64,000 nt of DNA from Plectrocnemia conspersa (lineage: Eukaryota > Arthropoda > Insecta > Trichoptera > Polycentropodidae): assembly GCA_009617715.1 (NCBI GenBank), contig VTFK01000049.1, positions 434,001 through 498,000 on the forward strand. Direction: 5' to 3'. Numbering within the stretch: position 1 is the first letter of the stretch; the number at the start of each line of letters is the position of its first letter. The position numbers and the translations under genes are program-made. This document shows positions 56,951 through 64,000 of the stretch, piece after piece. The notes beneath the pieces were generated by a model. It saw only the letters and a program-made list of their open reading frames with translations, was not told the DNA's origin and searched no databases.

Positions 56951-58449
56951 CTTGTCGGCGAAATTAAATCTGTTTTTTAATAATCCAAAGATGTGCTCTA
57001 TATTTATCTTATTCTAAATATGAAAAATGTAGAGTAGAAACAGATTTAAGCGTGGCGTCGTGTTAATAAACAAATACCAAATAAAATGAATGCATTTCGC
57101 AAACCACCAATGCGCAAAACCAGCGTTTTTTCAGGGAAGTCTCCATCCACATGCATAGACAAATGCCTTACGACACTTGCGAACATAAAAAAATGATAAT
57201 GAAATATAACTGGACAATTGCGTAATTCAATCAAAGGGCTAAAACCGCAAGAAGATAACGACATATTAACACAATACTCAAACTGAACAGACCACCACGG
57301 TTAAAACCTAAAAAAAAAACAATATTTTTTACAATTATCATGTCATTATTACTTTCGTAATGACCAAGAGAATCCATACCCTTTTGTGCATTATAGATTG
57401 CACTAATAATATGTCATCCAGTGACAGAAAAAAAAACATTTTTGTTGTTACCTCTTTGCATTACTGTCATTCGGAATGTGTTCATCTAGCAAATTTCACT
57501 CCTTTAAGGTGTATACATATTTCGTTGGCCGAAAATACAAGCGCCACAATTGGTCAACTGATCTCTGCATTGTAGGATTCGAGGAGACGTTCCGAATCAA
57601 CCGTACAAAAGGTCCGATTTAAAAAATTAAATAGTTGAAAAGTATATGATAAAATAACTCTGCGTAAGCGGACCAATAAAATGCTACTATATAAATAATT
57701 ATAAATAAATAATTATCGAAATAACTACTTATGCCAGACCACCAATGACGATCCAAATATTCGGTATCGTATTTCTTAGAGCGTCATTATCAAAGTGTCA
57801 TTCTTCTCTACATATTTATAATACACCTCATAGTGTCGCACGGACATCACATTACCATAATTGAGCGCGAACGTTGTGAAATTTGCATTTTGGGCTCACA
57901 GTCTGTTTTCAGCAGACGCATGCATAAATAATATTATTTGATGAAGACCAAAAAAATCAAGTTTCTCTTTATGGTCGCAAGGACATTGCGGCGTCGCACC
58001 AATTTGCGCTCGTCGCTTCAACTGGATTGTTTTGGTAGCACATAAGATAAAGTGTATCTAGAGTGCCATTAGAGTGCTGTGGAATGACACTTTTGAATAC
58101 ATTTCCATGTACGAGCACTTCTAAGGAGTCTAAAGTGGTATTGTGGAGGATTTACAGCGATGGCCCAGACGAAACGTTATATGCTAAAAGTTTAGCATAT
58201 CGCATTACGGAGCATTGTCGTGTACTGTCGTTTTATTCATTCGGTTCAATTTAACTCGAAGAATGCCTTTATTGAAGCGTGATTGAACAAATTCGTGCTA
58301 CGAGATCAATTTATCTTTCTGTGCTTCCACTAATGAAAGTATTCAGAACACAAATTGATTTGGTAGTAAGCATATGAATACTATATTTAATTCATTATTC
58401 AATTTTTAACATCGTCATGTTAAATTTATGCCCTGTGATTGTTCGGTCG

Positions 58450-58497
58450 CCTTGAGGGGCGGTACCGGTGTGTGGAAAAACACAGGGCGGAATTGAT
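58450..58497. repeat. Inverted repeat GCCCTGTG..CACAGGGC
   Basis: Eight-base perfect complementary ends enclose about 45 bases that are unusually GC-rich (GAGGGGCGGTACCGGTGTG). Could fold as a stem-loop; no promoter or gene attached. Confidence 0.4.
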
Positions 58498-61049
58498 TCG
58501 TTGTTTTTAATGTACGATTGACAAGATACAGGTTATCTTACCGTCATCCATGATGTATTGAATTAGATGCAGTACTGAATCTTGGATAAGTACTTTTGAA
58601 TTTGTCCATATAAGTTTTTATGTGTGCACGTGCATCGATAGCACGCGCTATACGGCGCGTGTTGACACGTGGTTTTAGCAGCTCGATTATGAATAGGGGA
58701 AACGAAGTAGTGCGAAACCTGGTCATAAATTTAATTTGATTTAATCTCGTACAAGTATTTGTTAGAATATAGTTATTATATCAGATATAAGTTATTGACA
58801 GCAGATCAGAATTAGTGATTATTATCTTAGATTATAGATTTTCTATCCAATTTAAGCTCATTGAATGATCAGTACCATTTGTAGATAAAACAAAGGTATT
58901 GGATTCAGATTTTGACGAAAATTATTTTTGGAATGTTCTGATAAAACCGTTTCCTTTAAAATATATATTAAAAGGTTCTGAAACCCTATTCCAGAGTTTC
59001 CTTATGCTATATTTGTTTTGTCTCGTATCAGCGTTGACATTTCCTTGAAACGCTTGGGTAAACATAAACGTTCCGTTAATGCACAGAGAAAACACGTGTT
59101 AAAGTATATACTTTGCTTTTGATTTTATTCATGACCGCGTTTTATAAATATAGGAATTGCTCGACATTTGTAATTTTATCTTGCGGTTTTTTGCGACATT
59201 GATTAATGTTTATTTTAAGGACAAGCAGCATTATCGCGACATGACGAATCCTTCTGCGTTTCGACACAAAAAGTACTGTTTACTCATTACTTGTCTAGCA
59301 GTAATTTGCTTCATACAATCCCTGCATTGTATTAGGAATTAATTTATATCGGACCTTGTTGAGTCTGCCCTTAATATTCTCAATAAGTCTTATTTGTTGC
59401 GATTGAGTCATTTTTAGAATATTGCAAATATTTTTTTTTTAATTTTTTTTATGACCGCATCCTGGCTTTCCACGCGCCCGCAATTTCCTTCCAGTGTATC
59501 TCAACATCTCTACTTATTATTTCTAATTATTTTATCTGTAATTGAGCACGTCGCAGTATACGAGCTACATGCGCAGCGCGCTGCACGCTACGTGACGAAT
59601 ATTTTTATTGTGAATTCTCCTCGCATAGCCTGCGGTCGTACGGCGATGAATAATAAGCAACTGGTAATACGGCATGAATCCAATGAATCATAAAATGCAC
59701 ACAGCTACTCTCGTCGCCGCTTCTTAACGATCTCGCAAAATTCGTCACGTCGGATTCTGACCCACTGTCACTTCGTCATACAGACTCTAGTCATAGAAAT
59801 GCTTTTCTCGATACATATCCAGTCATTTGAATGGTTCATCTGAAAATATACATACACTTAACCGACGGATTAGAAAGTTCGTATCCGTTATGTTCGGTGA
59901 TGGTAATCCACGGGACGGGTAAAATCTACCCATTTACTTCAGATGCACAATGACTGGCTATTTAGTATTTATCCGCAAAAAAACTAAATCTTTTATGCTG
60001 ACATATATGAAATTAGTGTTTTTGCTATATACTAAAATAATATTACGACTTGAATAACGTATTTTGTACGTATTTTTTTCGGCGTGACTGTAAATTTAAT
60101 TTGACACACGTTATCTCTGGTATAAATTTATTCCTTAATATTTTTAAATGTTAATTATTATGATCTAAACTTTTGAGGACAATTTAAATGAGTAACATAT
60201 AAAATAATTGTTCCAAAAAACAGTGAATAACTTACCTTACATAAATGCACAAAAAATCGTTTTATGGAACAATGTAAATAGTTTAATGCTCATATCTTTT
60301 AAAATTTTCCCTGTGAAATAGCACCCAAAACTTTAACTTATTATTATTATTATTTTTTAATTCAAAAGTAGATTTAAAAAAATAAATATATTGTTCAATG
60401 AGACGTTAATGTTATAGTTAATTAATTTTGAAATATTGCTATTCAAGAGAAATTTGAAAGATTTCCATTAATTAAAGAATTTCTGTGATATTTCTAGAAA
60501 ACGCTAAAACCAGCGTACGCCATGGCTTCCAATTTTTATACATACATTAAAGCGTGTTAGGGCCGAGTCACATGAAGAAAGTCGTATACATCGCATGAAA
60601 ATACGATTGTGTGCTGTTTTTGTTTCTATCTGCGTTGCAATAACGATTACTTGAGACTGCATCGTATCGGCATATATTGGCGAGTTTATGCAGAGATCGA
60701 TAATAATGTTATAAGTATGATATATTGTTTAAAAATGTAATTAAAAACATTTCAAAAATTAATAAAAAAAATTGTGTATAGTGATGTAAATTTACATACA
60801 TAGAAAATATATTTATAGAAAATTTACATATTTAAAAAATAAATATTCATTTTTAGTCATATATTTATAAAAATCTACAAAAATATATTAAACAAACAAA
60901 CAATCAGTATCATTCTTCACACATCAGTTACATTATTTTATCATTAAAATTTTATCATTCAATCCTAGGCATATTTGTAGCTCTTTATTAAAAGCTCTTT
61001 CACTCAATTTCGTATATTCATAATATCACTCATTTTGATCTAAAAAACA

Positions 61050-61370
61050 TCCAATAAATTATTTATTTTAGAAATATCTCGCTCGCGCTCGAATTGCTGG
61101 ATAGGTTAGGTGCGAGCGAGCGTTAATCATAACTTGAACGCACCATGAATAACTCTCAATGAATCTATTTAATTGTATGTAGGATGCAAAGGTATTTAGA
61201 GTGACAAACGAAGCGGAAATAACGACAAAGCGGCGACATAGTTGCGAGCCCAATTAAATAATTTGTCCTTAAAACATCTTGATAATGACCATGTCAACAT
61301 AAAACTGACATTGAAGTTAAAATACAGAGCATATAATATAAATACTGACTAATGAACGGTAATAAATACT
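61050..61370 (+). repeat. Dispersed repeat, pair with 38440-38725
   Basis: Same ordered blocks as the copy at 38440, with an added palindromic insert CTCGCTCGCGCTCG..GCGAGCGAGCG (61078-61122). Located in the same intron and orientation. Confidence 0.75.
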
Positions 61371-62774
61371 GACTGAAAAAAATTATTCTGGCCCTCTTTA
61401 AAAATACTTCTTACCAATAATAATTTTGCTGTTACATTTATTTCTGATGTCTGGAAAATTAAACTCGAGTATTTTCAGACTTATTATAATGTCTTGACAG
61501 TTGATATAGCTAACCCTGAGATATAGAATAAGAGAAAGTATTTGTAAAATTGATGTTCTGCTAGATGGCGATAATCTGCTCAAATAAATTCGCCAGGCAT
61601 TACCTTGATTCTCGTCATTACAAGGCTAATCATATTTGTTAGGTTTACAGTTATCCAGAATTGGAAATCGACCTCAAAAAAGGAATCCTCATAACTCGGT
61701 GACGCCATCAGCTGGCGCCCGGTTTCCGTCTAGAAACCGCACGCGCACCATATCCTGCTGCTTATTCATGCTTTTGCGATAAATCTCGAGTTCATTATGC
61801 GCGTGATCCTTATCGTCCGTTTCGGCAAACCAAAAACGACGCCTTCTCAGCCTCTGGAATGCACCCAGTTATTTATCGCCCCGCACCCGCCACTAATGCA
61901 GGACCAATATTTTTTTAATTAAACTTTATTGTTCTCCGATGCGGGCGACCAGCAAATGCCAGAAGGGGAGCCATGTGTTCTGTGCTGTAATGGAGATGTA
62001 TAAATATCGAAACCCCTCGAGCTTAATGTAGAATTGTTTTAGAGTTTTCAATTATATTGCACGATAATAATTGAATTCCAAAGCATAATAATATCGAGCG
62101 ATCGAAAACATTCTGGTTCACTTAATGCGAAAAGTCCTTTGAGTGTTTCCCTATTGTGGAATCGCTGCATCTATAGCTAAACTCAGGTTTTCCCAATAGT
62201 TATATTATGAGCATCACACGTAGCGTAAAATTTCAAAAATAATTAATAGTTTTACTTAAATTAAATGCAGTAATAAATTCTATGTTGAGGAATTGATTGG
62301 ATGAAAGACTAGTAAAGTAGACATTGTATTGTCTCTGACTTCACTCTCTCTATCTCTCTCCGAGTACAAATGTCTCTTTATTTCATTACTTTATATACAT
62401 TAGTTTTGTGATGATTTTTAATGGATTACACGAGCAACTTTTAAAATGCCATCTATGAAATTTTGTCATTGATGTCAAATAACAGTAATAAAATCGAAAT
62501 TCATTTGACGGAAAAAATAATATTTTAGACTTGCACTGTAAAATATAATATTTGCTATAAAGATAATATAACTTATTTATGCGTACAATTAGATGCTAAT
62601 TAAGTTTGTATTATTATTTTTTTTCGATAAAATTTTATAGATTAAAAAATTTGAAAAAAGGTCATTATTATTGCATTATTATGCATTTCCTAGCAAAAAG
62701 CAAATAACAAGATCCATATTACCGACGTAAATAAGAAAAGAATGTGTACCTACAGTATGAGAATTGTACCCCAA

Positions 62775-63480
62775 AAAAACGATTTTATTGCTTTTGGCGT
62801 GAATTTTTGACTTCTGAGAAGTGATAATTGTTTTTTGTGCTCTCTTATTTGTTAAAATTCAGTTTATATACTTCATTCGATTTTCATTATTGTAAGTCGT
62901 AATATTGTTATAAAAAGTTTTAATGTGAATTTTAAAGCGAAGGTACGATTTTATTGCTTTTGATGTAAATTTTCTACTTCTGATAAGTGATAATTGTCTT
63001 TGCGTTACTGATTCTAAGCAGGGATGTCGTTTAGGGGTGGGGAGAGTTAGGGCCCCCTCCCCCTTTTTTTTGCCAGAAAAAAACGCATCTCATTTAATGA
63101 AATAGAAATATTAAAAAAGCTGATATGACAACCCTAATTCTAAATCAGAAATTCTCAGGTTATCATAAAAAAGTCTTGAATCTATCCTGAAAATATTTTT
63201 TAAAATATGTCATTTCAGTGAAATCATATCTAAATACATTTTCACCGGTAGATGTATATTTTTACCAGTAAAAATATAATTTATCTGGCAGGTGTTAGTA
63301 AAATATGATTTTAACATTACATACATACTTATCATTATTTATTTACATGCGATGTAATAAATGTTACAGTGAATGTGTATTTTTCAGTGAAGTTATATTT
63401 TCACTAGTGAAGTGCTAATACATTTCTACTATCGAAAATATAATTAAGTATAATCCTTGCTAGTTTATATATAAAAAAAA
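62775..63480 (+). repeat. Composite repeat copy at the 3' end of kindlin intron 1
   Basis: Two right arms (62780-62845 and 62945-63000) separated by the 'attgtaagtcgtaatattgtta' spacer, then module A from GCAGGGATGTCGTTTAGGGG (63018), then module B (TTTTCACCGGTAGATGTATA, 'atctggcaggtgttagtaaa'). It ends within about 60 bases of the exon 2 acceptor. Confidence 0.75.
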
Positions 63481-63538
63481 TATACTGTGACCGAACTATG
63501 TTGTCTTGTCATTGACCATATTTTTTAATTGTTCTCAG

Positions 63539-63772
63539 GAGTCACAAAAGATTGGTCGGATCATGGACTGTGGTGGCCGGCTCGCAACATCTGGCTCTCG
63601 CGCACGCGATCCACGCTTGATCAATATGGAGTCACCGCCGACGCTCTGCTACACTTCACGCCGATGCACAAAGTCCTCAAACTGCAACTACCTGACCAAC
63701 GCTACATGTATTGCAAAATCGATTTTTCAATAAAGGCCTTCAACGCAGTCATGGCCATCTGCAAACAACTCG
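63539..63772 (+). CDS. Fit1: Kindlin (fermitin), exon 2
   Basis: Completes a Gly codon, then VTKDWSDHGLWWPARNIWLS, RTRSTLDQYGVTADALLHFT and PMHKVLKLQLPDQRYMYCKI, matching the kindlin F0-F1 segment 'KDWSDHxLWWxxxxxWLxxxxxTLDxYGIxADxxLxFTPxHKxLxLQLP'. Both ends are phase 1. The acceptor is TTGTTCTCAG and the donor CTCG|GTAAGC. Confidence 0.93.
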
Positions 63773-63836
63773 GTAAGCTCGGTCCGATCTTAACATCCTT
63801 CAAAGTGAACCATCTAACTTAATTATTTTTTAATAG

Positions 63837-64000
63837 GAATCCGTCACCCCGAAGAACTGTCTTTGTGTCGGCCTTTGGAACCGTCGCATTTAAAACATAA
63901 CTATCTCAATGGAACTAACATTACAATCACGGCTCCAGCGGACACAAATACGTTCATAGCGGCCAGTTCTAGAGGAGCCAGCGGAAGTCTCGACTCCGGC
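63837..64000 (+). CDS. Fit1: Kindlin (fermitin), exon 3, cut by the window end
   Basis: After a 64-base intron (63773-63836, acceptor TTTTTTAATAG) the frame continues GIRHPEELSLCRPLEPSHLK, the conserved 'GIRHPEELSLxxP' kindlin motif of F1. The following residues (NYLNGTNITITAPADTNTFI, AASSRGASGSLDSG) belong to the variable F1-loop region. The exon is open at the window edge; F2 with its PH insert and F3 lie beyond it. Confidence 0.93.

Larger units (their letters stand above)
37993..63538 (+). other. Kindlin intron 1, about 25.5 kb
   Basis: Opens GTGGGTAA and closes TTGTTCTCAG; the flanking coding phases match. It contains the repeats and dead transposons listed below. Stretches at 38720-40330, 40996-44109, 45310-51190, 53960-56440 and 56960-62770 hold no gene that I can support, apart from listed items. 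The right half is less AT-rich, with several unique blocks (for example 46300-46680, 49480-50020, 51480-52030, 54440-54830, 59450-59830) that break into short frames on both strands with no recognisable product; intronic enhancers are possible. Confidence 0.85.

Overview
The window is eukaryotic nuclear DNA, most likely from an insect. It is very AT-rich, its genes are split by GT-AG introns, and long gene-poor stretches are filled with decayed transposons (Helitron, Tc1/mariner, mariner, pogo/Tigger, non-LTR retrotransposons, tRNA-derived repeats and a very abundant foldback family). Three protein-coding genes can be supported. (1) The first coding exon of a prohormone convertase 2 gene (amontillado, amon) lies on the minus strand at 28475-28645; the rest of that gene must lie to the left, and I found no second exon in the window. 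(2) A complete three-exon minus-strand gene at 34588-36154 encodes a 419-residue protein that looks like the ATR activator ETAA1. (3) The 5' part of a kindlin (fermitin) gene lies on the plus strand: exon 1 at 37845-37992, then an intron of about 25.5 kb, then exon 2 at 63539-63772 and a third exon cut by the window end.

Layout. Positions 1-28474 are intron 1 of amon or sequence downstream: AT-rich DNA with a short non-autonomous Helitron (2730-3233), several copies of a modular repeat family whose core is a long foldback, retrotransposon fragments and one tRNA-like unit. Positions 28475-28870 form a CpG-rich island carrying the amon start, a full CRE palindrome and an NRF1/Ewg-type palindrome. 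Positions 28871-34587 lie between amon and the ETAA1-like gene and hold a Tc1-like remnant, an A|T-flanked Helitron nested inside a foldback-family copy, and a reverse-transcriptase fragment. Positions 36155-37844 separate the divergent ETAA1-like and kindlin genes. Positions 37993-63538 are the giant kindlin intron: degraded Tigger and mariner transposases, retrotransposon ends, a 284-bp tandem duplication, and moderately GC-rich unique blocks without convincing coding sequence.

The three genes do not form one pathway: amon acts in the secretory pathway on neuropeptides, the ETAA1-like protein at RPA-coated single-stranded DNA, and kindlin at integrin adhesions. I see no clearly new biological system. 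The most unusual items are the modular foldback family, the paired RPA32-type motifs in the ETAA1-like protein, and the paired palindromic sites in the amon promoter.
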